Shown here in pieces: positions 17,303 through 25,955 of a stretch of DNA of 64,000 nt (position 1 is its first letter; each line of letters opens with the position of its first letter). Made by a program: the position numbers and the translations under genes. The DNA lies in NCBI RefSeq assembly GCF_005217455.1, contig NZ_SZPQ01000024.1:1-64000 (forward strand), read 5' to 3'. The notes under the pieces were generated by a model. It was given only the letters and a program-made list of their open reading frames with translations, had not been told where the DNA came from and ran no database searches. The DNA is from Martelella alba (GTDB lineage: Bacteria; Pseudomonadota; Gammaproteobacteria; Enterobacterales; Enterobacteriaceae).

Positions 17303-17950
17303 ATGAGCAACCATTTTTGTATTTTTTTGAACGAAGGAAACAATTCATTAATATACAGCCCTCGTTCAAATGATAAAGTCTATCCGCTCAAGCAAGGGCA
17401 TTTACTTATTATTAATGATACACCTTATTCTGTTTTCAGCCAATATGATGAAACATGGCATATTATTGGTCATATTGATAATCTACATTTATTAAATTAT
17501 TTATTATTCAGTCACTATCCATCTAACAATGAAGTCATTGATACAGAGATAGTTTGGCGAGCCATCAAACGTTATGGCCTAAGCATTATCGAGTTACTCA
17601 TGGGAAATTTCTGCGTCGTTTACGAAGACGGTGAAGGTAATCTCACCCTGGTGACCGAGGACAATGGCCAAGGCATTAAAGCAGGGCTGGCGGATTCCCG
17701 CGCGGCAATCCGGCCACGGGTCCCGCGTTGGGCGGCATCGCCGCGCGGCCCGGTCGGATATTCCGCCCATGACGCCGCAGCGCGCCAAGCGGCGGTCATT
17801 TCCCTCGGCGACGGTGGGCCGCCTTGCCCCGCTCGCAAGCTTTACTGCCATCAGCCGGCTTGCGCCTATTGCGCCGGACGGCAGGTATCGCTTGTTTGCT
17901 GGCGAGAGGAACGGCTCTGTTTTATCAGAAGTTTCCGCTCTCCCCCCTGA
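17303..17950 (+). pseudogene. Truncated carbapenam-synthetase/asparagine-synthase-like gene (CarA-like N-terminus)
   Basis: ATG 17303 with GAGGGA upstream. Residues 1 to ~122 resemble the N-terminal Ntn-type domain of CarA (carbapenam synthetase) of Pectobacterium. Both open MSN-FC, both have GNFC/GDFC, and both continue with LTLVTE-type text; the class B asparagine synthetase Cys2 is absent, as in CarA. After about 17670 the sequence changes sharply from AT-rich to GC-rich and the remaining ~93 residues (Arg/Ala/Pro-rich) look like out-of-frame translation. The whole C-terminal synthetase domain is missing, so this is a broken gene or junction. CarA normally closes the carbapenam beta-lactam ring under quorum-sensing control, which fits the adjacent luxI/luxR pair. 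The family call is from memory. Confidence 0.6.
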
Positions 17951-18076
17951 TGCTGATAATGGGGAAGGCGAACACCGCCGGCCACGATACGACGCCAGGC
18001 ACGATGAGCATATTCATTAATAATGAATGATGATTCGATCTTGGTGGTTAGACAAAATGTCAAAATCAACTAGTCT
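17671..18076. other. Degenerate GC-rich junction segment
   Basis: Overlapping frames in this stretch are Arg/Pro/Ala-rich and none resembles a known protein. The abrupt composition change at ~17670 marks a recombination or deletion junction. The origin of the GC-rich DNA is not recognisable to me. Confidence 0.35.
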
Positions 18077-18180
18077 TATACTCTAAATAATTCACGTTGC
18101 ATCGCGACGTCAGGCGGGCGACCCATTCGCCGGTAACCAATGTGGCCACCAAACCGGCAACGTGAAGCATGGCGTGTATA
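18077..18180. repeat. Dispersed palindromic repeat, complete 104-bp copy
   Basis: Begins TATACTCTAAATAATTCACG and ends CGTGAAGCATGGCGTGTATA, an imperfect inverted pair. It is inverted relative to the copy at 12841. It lies between the CarA-like remnant and yghA, at the edge of conserved synteny. Confidence 0.7.
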
Positions 18181-18240
18181 AAACAATGCTGTATTAAGAA
18201 GGAAATAAGACTTCATTAATTATTGCAAGGAGATCATATA

Positions 18241-19140
18241 ATGGCTGATATCGATCAATATAGAATGCAAAATCCTTTAACCCAATATACCCGGGATGAG
18301 TTTCCCAAACAGAGCCAGCCTTCTCCGGGTTTGCAATCGGAAATGACGCCGGTACCGGATTGCGGGGAAAATACCTATCGCGGCACTGGCCGCCTGGCCG
18401 GTCGTAAGGCACTGGTTACCGGCGCGGATTCGGGCATCGGCCGCGCCGTGGCCATCGCTTATGCCCGCGAAGGGGCCGACCTTGCCTTGTCATACCATCC
18501 CGACGAACAGAAAGATGCCGATCAGGTCGCCGAGCTGGTGAAGGAGGCGGGAGGCAAAGCGGTGCTACTGCCCGGCGATCTGAGCGAAGAATCAGTGAAT
18601 TATAAGCTGGTCGAGGACGCGGTGGCCCAATTAGGGGGGTTGGATATTCTGGCGCTGGTGGCCGGCAAACAGACCTCGGTGGAACATATCGCCGAACTGA
18701 CCACCGAGCAGTTTCGTAAAACCTTTGAAACCAATGTTTTTTCTTTATTCTGGATTACCAAGGCCGCCATTCCCCATATGCCCCCCGGCGCCGCCATTAT
18801 CACCACTTCATCCATTCAGGCCTACCAGCCCAGTCCATCGTTGCTGGATTACGCCTCCACCAAGGCCGCCATACTCACCTATACCCGCGCGCTGGCGAAA
18901 CAGGTGGTGGACAAAGGCATCCGGGTTAACTGCGTGGCGCCGGGGCCTATTTGGACGGTATTGCAGGTGACCGGCGGACAACCGACCGAAAAACTGCCCG
19001 GTTTCGGCACGCAAACGCCCATGGGGAGGGCCGGCCAGCCGGCTGAATTGGCGCCGGTCTATGTCTACCTGGCGTCCCAGGAGTCCAGCTATGTCACTGC
19101 CGAGGTGCATGGCGTGACCGGCGGAAACCATTTGGGCTGA
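18241..19140 (+). CDS. yghA: NADP-dependent short-chain dehydrogenase/reductase (YghA)
   Basis: ATG 18241 follows AAGGAG and gives 299 residues. The Rossmann motif TGADSGIG is at 60-67, NVF at ~165, and the catalytic Ser-Tyr-Lys is Ser190/191, Tyr204 and Lys208 (DYASTKAA). The ~50-residue N-terminal extension ([15 protein letters not shown]) is typical of the YghA branch, which reduces small aldehydes such as glyoxal with NADPH. Its place beside exbD-exbB-metC is the E. coli order, which supports orthology. Confidence 0.88.
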   Translation: MADIDQYRMQNPLTQYTRDEFPKQSQPSPGLQSEMTPVPDCGENTYRGTGRLAGRKALVTGADSGIGRAVAIAYAREGADLALSYHPDEQKDADQVAELVKEAGGKAVLLPGDLSEESVNYKLVEDAVAQLGGLDILALVAGKQTSVEHIAELTTEQFRKTFETNVFSLFWITKAAIPHMPPGAAIITTSSIQAYQPSPSLLDYASTKAAILTYTRALAKQVVDKGIRVNCVAPGPIWTVLQVTGGQPTEKLPGFGTQTPMGRAGQPAELAPVYVYLASQESSYVTAEVHGVTGGNHLG

Positions 19141-19167
19141 CGCTCCGCGCCTGCGCCGGGGAAAGCG

Positions 19168-19818
19168 TTAGCTGCGCCGGAAAGTCAGGTTGTAGCGATA
19201 ACCGCCGGCAGCGGGATGCGTTCCAGCCTTGAGCGGTAAAACGCCGTGAAATCTCAGCCGATCCTCGCCGCCCCAGACCACCACATCGCCGTGGCGCAGA
19301 ATGATGCGTTGTGATTTATCGCCGCGCGTCATGCCGCCAAAAAGAAATACCGCATCCAGACCCAGCGACACGGAAACGATGGGTTGGCTTAAATCCCGCT
19401 CATCCCTGTCCTGGTGCAAGGACATTTTCGCGCCGGGCTGATAACGGTTTATCAGACACGAATCCGGGGAAAAACCGGCGAAACCGGCGTCCCGCGCCGC
19501 GTTGACCCCGACCTGATTGAACAGATCGGGCATTGCCGGCCAATGCCGGCCGCTCACCGGGTCGGTACGGCTGTAGCGATACCCCAACCGATCGGTTATC
19601 CAGCCGCAGGCGCCGCAACTGGTCATCGCGACCGACATCGTGAAGCCGCCGGGCGTCGTCATCCGACGGAACGGCGCTTGGACGGCAATCGACGCTATTT
19701 GGCGCAATATTGCCGCGCCGTCCGGCAAAACATAGCCGCGCAGTATCACGGAGGCGGGTCCGATGGATTCATGCCGGCGTAGGGACCGCCCCGGGAAATC
19801 GAACAGATCAGAGTTCAT
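19168..19818 (-). CDS. alkB: DNA alkylation repair dioxygenase AlkB
   Basis: 216 residues from ATG 19818, preceded by AGGAGG; an ATG at 19902 would add 28 residues without a good site. Fe(II)/2-oxoglutarate ligands are visible: His135 and Asp137 (LHQDRDE), His191 (RFHGVLPL), and the 2-oxoglutarate-binding arginines at the C-terminus (YRYNLTFRRS). CGWITDRLGYRYS is the substrate-lid region. AlkB oxidatively removes methyl groups from 1-methyladenine and 3-methylcytosine. In E. coli alkB follows ada; here it sits alone between yghA and exbD, an insertion relative to E. coli order. Confidence 0.93.
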   Translation of the reverse strand: MNSDLFDFPGRSLRRHESIGPASVILRGYVLPDGAAILRQIASIAVQAPFRRMTTPGGFTMSVAMTSCGACGWITDRLGYRYSRTDPVSGRHWPAMPDLFNQVGVNAARDAGFAGFSPDSCLINRYQPGAKMSLHQDRDERDLSQPIVSVSLGLDAVFLFGGMTRGDKSQRIILRHGDVVVWGGEDRLRFHGVLPLKAGTHPAAGGYRYNLTFRRS

Positions 19819-19930
19819 TGAATCCTCCTGCGGCAGGCGCCGCCAGCGAATGCCAGACGCCCCCCCGCGGCTCACGCCTGCCGCGAGAAAAGTTGACGAC
19901 AATCATTGTGAGCCTTGACGAAAAGAGGCG

Positions 19931-20356
19931 CTAATGCTGCTGAGAGGTTTCCGTCCCCACCAGACCGACCTTGAAATAACCCGCGTTGCGCAGACTGTCC
20001 ATCACCGACATGACCGTCGCGTAATCCACCTGTTTATCCGCGCGGAAAAATATCGTGGTGTCCTTGTCTCCTTGCGTTTGACTATCCAGCGCGGCGGCCA
20101 GGTTATCGGGCTCAACCGGCTGATTGCCGATGAAAAATCGCTTATCCGCCCTGACGGATAGGTACAACGGTTTTTGCGGGCGCGGTTGCGGCGCAGCGGA
20201 AGAGTTGGGCAAATCCACTTTGATATCCACGGTGGCCAGCGGCGCGGCCACCATAAAGATAATCAGCAATACCAGCATGACGTCAATGAAAGGCGTCACG
20301 TTGATATCGTGCATTTCGCCGTCTCCGTCCATATCGTCGTTGAGATGCAATGCCAT
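19931..20356 (-). CDS. exbD: TonB-system transport protein ExbD
   Basis: 141 residues with a short cytoplasmic tail, one membrane helix (~23-42) and a periplasmic domain. Asp25 in TPFIDVMLVLL is the conserved proton-motive residue. With ExbB it forms the inner-membrane motor that energises TonB for uptake of iron-siderophores and vitamin B12. The gene starts 7 bases after exbB and is surely in the same operon. Confidence 0.96.
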   Translation of the reverse strand: MALHLNDDMDGDGEMHDINVTPFIDVMLVLLIIFMVAAPLATVDIKVDLPNSSAAPQPRPQKPLYLSVRADKRFFIGNQPVEPDNLAAALDSQTQGDKDTTIFFRADKQVDYATVMSVMDSLRNAGYFKVGLVGTETSQQH

Positions 20357-20362
20357 AATGGA

Positions 20363-21379
20363 TTACCTTACGCGAAAACGGGCAACCGACGATCTTTCGC
20401 GACCGCCGACGGCGGCCAAGTCCAGATCACGGCCCAGCAGCAACAGGATGTGGGCGGCGCTGTCCCCCACCATGGCTTTATAGCCGGCAATGCCCCGAAC
20501 GAAAACATTATAGATGACGACGGCGGGAATGGCGGCGAACAGACCGATGGCGGTGGCCAGCAGGGCTTCGGCGATACCCGGCGCGACCACCGCCAGATTG
20601 GTGGTTTGGGTATGCGCAATACCGATAAAGCTGTTCATAATGCCCCAGACAGTGCCGAACAGCCCAATGAACGGCGATATGGCGCCGATGGTGGCCAAAA
20701 AACCATTGCCCTTGCCCATGGCCCGGCCAGCCGCCGCCACCCGTCGTTCCAGGCGGAAGGCGGCGCGTTCTTTGATGCCGGCGCTATCCGCGGCCTCGGC
20801 CGAAAGCATCAGTTCATCCTGCATCTCGGTCAAAATGGCGCCATTGATGCTGTTGGCGGAGAACCCCTCGGCCGCCGCCATGGCGTCATCCAGACTTCGT
20901 GCCTTGACCAGCGCCGCTTGTTCGCGGCGCAAACGGCGCTTAGCCGAGGACAGCTCCACGCTTTTACCGAAGAACAAGCCCCAGGTGATGATGGACGCGA
21001 GCAGTAGGCCGATCATGACGGTCTTTACCACCACATCGGCGTGACGGTACATGCCCAAAACCGACAAATCCATCTGGACGAACTGCTGCTGCGCCGCCAT
21101 GGCGGCGGCTGCCCGCGCATCGGATGTCGCGACGGGCCGCGGCGTTTCGTCGGCGGGTTGATCCGCCGCCGTATTTTGCAACGCCGGGCCGTCGTCGGCC
21201 GCGACGGAAGATTGCGACGCCGTAGCGGGTCCCGTCATCGCGGCCTGGGAGGACGGCGCGGCGTATGCGCCTAAGCTCATCGCCATCAGCGCCGCCGCGG
21301 CCAAACTCCGCAGGATGAGGAAGGGCAAACCCTTCCTCGCCGCAGGGAAAAGGACCCGGTAATTTGTTTTGAACACCAT
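20363..21379 (-). CDS. exbB: TonB-system transport protein ExbB (long form with signal sequence)
   Basis: Start taken at ATG 21379 (338 residues), where a hydrophobic signal-like segment begins (FLILRSLAAAALMAMSLGAYA); the open frame continues upstream to 21517 but that part is poor coding sequence. After a Ser/Ala/Pro/Asp-rich linker, the conserved MotA/TolQ/ExbB domain has three membrane helices, including VVKTVMIGLLLASIITWGLF and the GTVWGIMNSF segment. E. coli ExbB has ~244 residues and lacks the extension; longer forms occur in other proteobacteria. A GGAGG lies ~12 bases before the ATG, a rather long spacing. Confidence 0.92.
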   Translation of the reverse strand: MVFKTNYRVLFPAARKGLPFLILRSLAAAALMAMSLGAYAAPSSQAAMTGPATASQSSVAADDGPALQNTAADQPADETPRPVATSDARAAAAMAAQQQFVQMDLSVLGMYRHADVVVKTVMIGLLLASIITWGLFFGKSVELSSAKRRLRREQAALVKARSLDDAMAAAEGFSANSINGAILTEMQDELMLSAEAADSAGIKERAAFRLERRVAAAGRAMGKGNGFLATIGAISPFIGLFGTVWGIMNSFIGIAHTQTTNLAVVAPGIAEALLATAIGLFAAIPAVVIYNVFVRGIAGYKAMVGDSAAHILLLLGRDLDLAAVGGRERSSVARFRVR

Positions 21380-21450
21380 CTGCAAGCAAAGCCTCCACCG
21401 ACGTATGCTGAGAAAAATTAGTGGGAATGATAACAAACAGGACGTGAATT

Positions 21451-21469
21451 GATAGTAGTTCTCATTATT
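21451..21469. promoter_or_regulatory. Candidate Fur box upstream of exbB
   Basis: GATAGTAGTTCTCATTATT matches 13 of 19 positions of the Fur consensus GATAATGATAATCATTATC. It lies 72-90 bases upstream of the exbB start. exbBD is iron-repressed through Fur in E. coli, which supports the assignment. Confidence 0.5.
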
Positions 21470-21859
21470 ATTTATCTCTATTTCCGCTGTGATTTGCCTT
21501 ATATCAATCTCTGTCAATTATGATGGTTTTCTCTGTAACGAAGGGTCAATACCAACAAAAACCCGGTCGTAAGGCGTTTTTTCCCTGAATCCTCTGGCAA
21601 AAGGGGAGTTTTGCGTTAGCGAACACGCGACGACGCGCCATTTGTCTCCGTCAAAACGCCTGCCGCCATTATGCATTCATGTTAGGCTGTGTCCCGCAAT
21701 GATTTGTGGCGACGGCGGCTGGCCGGCATAACGCTATCGCAGCGCAGGGCGTGATCCACCGCCATGCGTTTGGCGAGTCCGTCAGGCCAGGCACGCGGCC
21801 TGGCCGCGTGCCGCGGCAGAACCTATCTAAAACCATGGGCTAAAGGTTTAACGCAGACA

Positions 21860-23062
21860 ATGGCCGAGAAAAACATCGAAACGGCGCTGATTCGCGCCGG
21901 TAGGAATAAAAAATTCACCCAAGGCTCGGTTAATGCGGTCATTCAGCGGGCCTCCTCGCTGGTGTTTGATTCCGTGCAAGCCAAAAAATACGCCACCGCG
22001 CATCGCGCGGACGGCGAATTATTTTACGGCCGGCGCGGCACGCTGACGCACTTCTCCCTACAGCAGGCCATGGTGGAACTGGAGGGCGGGGCGGGTTGCG
22101 CGCTTTATCCCTGCGGTGCCGCCGCCATCGCCAATACCCTCTTGTCCTTTGTTTCGGCGGGAGATCATATTCTGGTCACCGGTTCGGTTTACGAGCCCAC
22201 CACCGATTTTTGCCGGCATATCCTGGCCAAACTGAATGTCGCCACCACGTGGTTCGATCCGATGATCGGCGCCGGCATCGCGTCGCTGATACAAGAAAAT
22301 ACCCGAGTGGTTTTCCTTGAATCCCCTGGGTCAATCACCATGGAAGTTCAGGATATTCCCGCCATAGTGCAAGCGGTGCGCGCCGTGAACCCCGACATTG
22401 TCGTGATGCTGGATAATACCTGGGCGGCCGGTATTTTGCTGCCGGCGCTGTCGTTGGGCGTGGATATCTCAATACAGGCCGGGACCAAATATATCATCGG
22501 CCATTCGGACGCCATGCTGGGTACCGCCGTGTCCAATGCCCGTTGCTGGGATCAGTTGCGGGAACAAAGCTATTTGATGGGCCAGATGGTGGATGCCGAT
22601 ACGGCTTATATGGCGGCCAGGGGTCTGCGCACGCTGGGGGTCCGGTTAAGGCGGCATGAGGAAAACGGCTTGCGGGTGGCCGAATGGCTGGCCAAGCGTC
22701 CGGAAGTGGCGTCCGTTAATCATCCCGCTTTGCCCGGCAGCAAGGGGCACGCCTTTTTTCAGCGCGATTTCGCCGGCGCCAGCGGGCTATTTTCCTTCGT
22801 GTTGCGCGAACGCTTAAGCCAGGCGCAACTGGCGCATTATCTCGATCATTTTCAACACTTCAGCATGGCTTACTCGTGGGGCGGCTTCGAATCGCTGATC
22901 CTGGCCAATCAGCCGGAGGAAATCGCCGCGATTCGCCCGGCCGGCGGTGTCGATTTTTCCGGTACGCTGGTCCGGGTGCATATCGGACTGGAAAATGTCA
23001 GCGATCTGATAGCGGATCTGGATGCCGGATTCGCACGTCTCCGGGACACCCCCGTATCCGGC
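21860..23062 (+). CDS. metC: Cystathionine beta-lyase MetC
   Basis: The start is ATG 21860 by alignment with E. coli MetC (MA-K--- then AGR-KK-T); upstream in-frame codons back to 21764 look non-coding. The frame closes with a stop shortly before 23070. Lys210 in [14 protein letters not shown] is the PLP lysine, Tyr56 in ELFYGRRGT and Tyr111 are active-site tyrosines, and [12 protein letters not shown] is the C-terminal substrate segment. The enzyme cleaves cystathionine to homocysteine, pyruvate and ammonia in methionine synthesis. Only a weak AAGG precedes the start. I do not see a clear MetJ box upstream. Confidence 0.94.
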
Positions 23063-23176
23063 ATTTAGTGAAGGAGATCTAAATTAGTTAATAAACATTG
23101 TCCGATTCGGGGGATGATCGGGGACAATATGCCGTTTTGCCGATAAGCTGATTCAAAACGAAATAAGCAGGTCCTG

Positions 23177-23842
23177 ATGAGTGTATTGCATGAGATCGTC
23201 TGCGCCCTCTGGCAGCAAGATTTCGCCGCCCTGGCGAATCCGCGGGTGATCAGTGTTGTGTATTGCGTCATGTTCGTGATGTTGTTTCTGGAGAATGGCC
23301 TGTTGCCGGCGTCGTTTCTGCCAGGGGACAGTTTACTGTTGCTTTCCGGCGCCCTGGTGGCCAAAGGCGTCATGGCCTTCTTCCCTACCCTGCTGGTTCT
23401 CGCCGTCGCCGCAAGCCTGGGTTGCTGGTTCAGTTATCTACAAGGGCGCTGGCTGGGCGATACCCGAGTGGTCAGAAGCTGGCTGCTGCATTTGCCCGCC
23501 CACTATCATCAACGCGCCTACGCCATGTTTAACCGGCACGGCTTGATGGCATTGCTGGCGGGACGTTTCCTGGCTTTCGTGCGCACGATGCTGCCGACCA
23601 TCGCCGGCATCTCCGGACTGGGCAACACCCGCTTCCAGTTGTTTAACTGGCTCAGCGCGCTGATTTGGGTCACGGTGCTGATGACCCTCGGCTATTCCAT
23701 CAGCCAGGTTCCGCTGGTTAAACATCATGAAGACCAGGTGATGGCAATCCTGATGATCCTGCCGTTGATTCTGTTGTGCGCCGGCCTGATAGGTTCTGTC
23801 GTGTTGCTGTGGCGCAAACGCAAGGTGAAAGACACCGCCTGA
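23177..23842 (+). CDS. yghB: DedA-family inner membrane protein YghB
   Basis: 221 residues with about five hydrophobic segments. The DedA/SNARE-associated signature is seen: [20 protein letters not shown] near residue 40, and [19 protein letters not shown] near 130 with the conserved Arg residues. YghB and its paralogue YqjA are needed in E. coli for normal division, Tat export and proton-motive-force homeostasis; DedA proteins are implicated in undecaprenyl phosphate or lipid flipping. It follows metC as in E. coli. Confidence 0.93.
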   Translation: MSVLHEIVCALWQQDFAALANPRVISVVYCVMFVMLFLENGLLPASFLPGDSLLLLSGALVAKGVMAFFPTLLVLAVAASLGCWFSYLQGRWLGDTRVVRSWLLHLPAHYHQRAYAMFNRHGLMALLAGRFLAFVRTMLPTIAGISGLGNTRFQLFNWLSALIWVTVLMTLGYSISQVPLVKHHEDQVMAILMILPLILLCAGLIGSVVLLWRKRKVKDTA

Positions 23843-23910
23843 CCGATGTCCGCCCCGATTACGCGGTTCCCCCCCGCGCGGCTGACCCCGCGCCCCGCCA
23901 GATCGCCGTT

Positions 23911-24822
23911 TTAGGCCAAGGTGACGGCCGCGCCGGGCGATCTGATGCGCGCGACGTCTTCTCTGGGCGTCACGCCGAAGTAACGTTTGAATTCCCGGCT
24001 GAACTGCGACGGGCTTTCATAACCGACCCGTAATGCGGCGGTGCCGGCATTGAGGCCGTCATGCAGCATGAGTACCCGCGCTTTGTGCAACCGATAGGTT
24101 TTGAGGTACTGCAACGGCGATGTGCTGGTCACCGCCTTAAAATTATGGTGGAAAGCGGATAGGCTCATGTTGACTTCCGCGGCCAGTTGTTCAATGGTCA
24201 GGTTGTCGGCGAACTGCCGTTCGATCTTCTTCAATATTTTGGCGATCTGGTTGAAATGGGATTGCCGGTTCGCCAGGGCGAATAACGCGTCTTTGCAGCT
24301 ATCCTGTAAGAGATAATAGAGAATCTCCCGAACGATGGACGGACCAAGCACTTTGGCGTCCATGGGCTTGTCCATGATATCCAGCAGCCGTTCGGCGGCG
24401 CACAGCAACTGTTCGTTCAGCGGCGCCCCGTTGATGCCGCTGGAGCGCGAACTGACCGGCCGGAATTGCATTTCGTCCCCCATATCGATGATCAGATCCT
24501 GTAGCATCAACGTATCTACGCCGATGGCCAGACCGACCAGCGGTTCCTCGGCCGAAGCGAAGGTTTCGCATTCGAAAGGCAGGGGGACGCTGAGCAGCAG
24601 ATAGTTGCTGGCGTCGTAATCGAAGGTCTTGTTGCCCAGATAACCGGTTTTTCGTCCCTGGAACAGGATAATGATACCGGGCTGATACATGACCGGGGTA
24701 CGGGCGCAATACTTGTCGGCAAACAGCAGTCTGACATGAGGGATGGCGATCCGGTTTTCCTGTTGCAGCAAATGCATGGCGCGTATCGACAACCGGGTGC
24801 AGATGGAATAGTTCTCTGTCAT
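23911..24822 (-). CDS. yqhC: AraC-family transcriptional activator YqhC
   Basis: 303 residues: an N-terminal AraC_N domain (~25-175, [24 protein letters not shown]) and two C-terminal helix-turn-helix motifs (~200-295: [23 protein letters not shown] and [19 protein letters not shown]). In E. coli YqhC activates yqhD and dkgA in response to reactive aldehydes such as glyoxal. Here it is divergent from dkgA across 245 bases, and yqhD, which lies between them in E. coli, is missing. Confidence 0.9.
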   Translation of the reverse strand: MTENYSICTRLSIRAMHLLQQENRIAIPHVRLLFADKYCARTPVMYQPGIIILFQGRKTGYLGNKTFDYDASNYLLLSVPLPFECETFASAEEPLVGLAIGVDTLMLQDLIIDMGDEMQFRPVSSRSSGINGAPLNEQLLCAAERLLDIMDKPMDAKVLGPSIVREILYYLLQDSCKDALFALANRQSHFNQIAKILKKIERQFADNLTIEQLAAEVNMSLSAFHHNFKAVTSTSPLQYLKTYRLHKARVLMLHDGLNAGTAALRVGYESPSQFSREFKRYFGVTPREDVARIRSPGAAVTLA

Positions 24823-25067
24823 CGTCCCATTTCTCCCTTGTGAATGTTTCTACATGGATTTTGCCCAATCTGATTTTTTTTCTCCAACCCTGTGGAGAAA
24901 TAGGCAAATGGCATGGAGGATTATGCATTGAATCACCCACGCGGGTTTACCACAATAGAACCCGGCGTCAGTCACGTATTCCCCAGCGTCAACTAGAATC
25001 AAATAACGAAGTTACCTTACAGCCGGCCTGTTTCGCGCCGGCGTCGGAAGAATGAATAGGAGACATG

Positions 25068-25904
25068 ATGGCAACGCAACCCTCAGTAACATTTCATGAC
25101 GGCCGCACCATGCCGCAGTTCGGCCTGGGCGTCTGGCAGGCGACCAATGAACAAGCGGCGTCCTCAGTTCAGGAAGCGTTGAGACTGGGCTATCGCTCCA
25201 TCGATACCGCGGCGATTTATGGCAACGAGGAGGGGGTCGGCCGGGGACTGAAAGCCGCTGGCCTTCCACGGGAAGAGGTGTTCATTACCACCAAACTTTG
25301 GAACGCCGATCAACATATCGCGCCCAAGGCGATGGAAGAGAGTCTCAAGAAATTGCAGCTCGATTATGTTGATCTTTATCTGATGCATTGGCCGGTACCG
25401 TCGCAGGATATTTATGTGCAAGCCTGGCGGGACATGGTAAAGCTAAAGGAGGAAGGCCTCGCCAGAAGCGTCGGGGTATGCAATTTCCATGTTCCGCATT
25501 TGCAACGGCTGCTGGATGAAACCGGCGTAGCGCCGGTGATTAATCAAATTGAATTGCATCCGTTACTGCAACAGCGGGAATTGAGTTTATGGAACGCCGA
25601 CCATAACATCGTCACCGAGGCCTGGAGCCCCCTGGCGCAAGGCGGCAAAGGCGTTTTCGACCAGCCGATCATCGCCGAATTGGCGAAAAAATATGGTAAG
25701 ACGCCGGCGCAAATCGTGATCCGCTGGCACCTGGACAGCGATCGCGTGGTGATCCCCAAGTCCGTCACCCCTTCCCGCATCAAGGAAAATGTCGACGTTT
25801 TCGATTTCAGACTGGAAAAAAGCGAATTGGACGCTATCGCCCGTCTGGATAGCGGTAAACGCCTCGGGCCGAACCCGGACACCTTCGTCAAACTCGGCGC
25901 CTGA
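25068..25904 (+). CDS. dkgA: 2,5-diketo-D-gluconate reductase A (aldo-keto reductase)
   Basis: ATG 25068 has the better spacing from AGGAG than the adjacent ATG 25065; 278 residues. The AKR catalytic tetrad is Asp46, Tyr51, Lys76 and His108 (SIDTAAIYGNEEGVG, TTKLWN, LMHWPVP). VIPKSVTPSRIKEN is the NADPH-binding segment. E. coli DkgA (YqhE) reduces methylglyoxal, beta-keto esters and 2,5-diketogluconate with NADPH. It is probably activated by the divergently encoded YqhC. Confidence 0.94.
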   Translation: MATQPSVTFHDGRTMPQFGLGVWQATNEQAASSVQEALRLGYRSIDTAAIYGNEEGVGRGLKAAGLPREEVFITTKLWNADQHIAPKAMEESLKKLQLDYVDLYLMHWPVPSQDIYVQAWRDMVKLKEEGLARSVGVCNFHVPHLQRLLDETGVAPVINQIELHPLLQQRELSLWNADHNIVTEAWSPLAQGGKGVFDQPIIAELAKKYGKTPAQIVIRWHLDSDRVVIPKSVTPSRIKENVDVFDFRLEKSELDAIARLDSGKRLGPNPDTFVKLGA

Positions 25905-25931
25905 CGGTCCTGCCGGCATGGAGATCCATGG

Positions 25932-25952
25932 CGGTCCGCCCGCGGCGGACCG
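25932..25952. terminator. Hairpin between convergent dkgA and ftsP
   Basis: CGGTCCGC (25932-25939) and GCGGACCG (25945-25952) form an 8-bp perfect stem with a 5-base loop. No T-run follows on either side, so it may act as a shared processing or weak termination structure. Confidence 0.4.
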
Positions 25953-25955
25953 TCG

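Noticed and set aside
17664-18020. Plus-strand frame in the GC-rich segment after the CarA-like fragment
   Set aside because: Arg/Pro/Ala-rich, no recognisable domain, no start site; treated as junction debris.
20174-21007. Long plus-strand frame opposite exbB
   Set aside because: Antisense shadow of a GC-rich conserved gene; composition rich in His, Gln and Arg, no domain.
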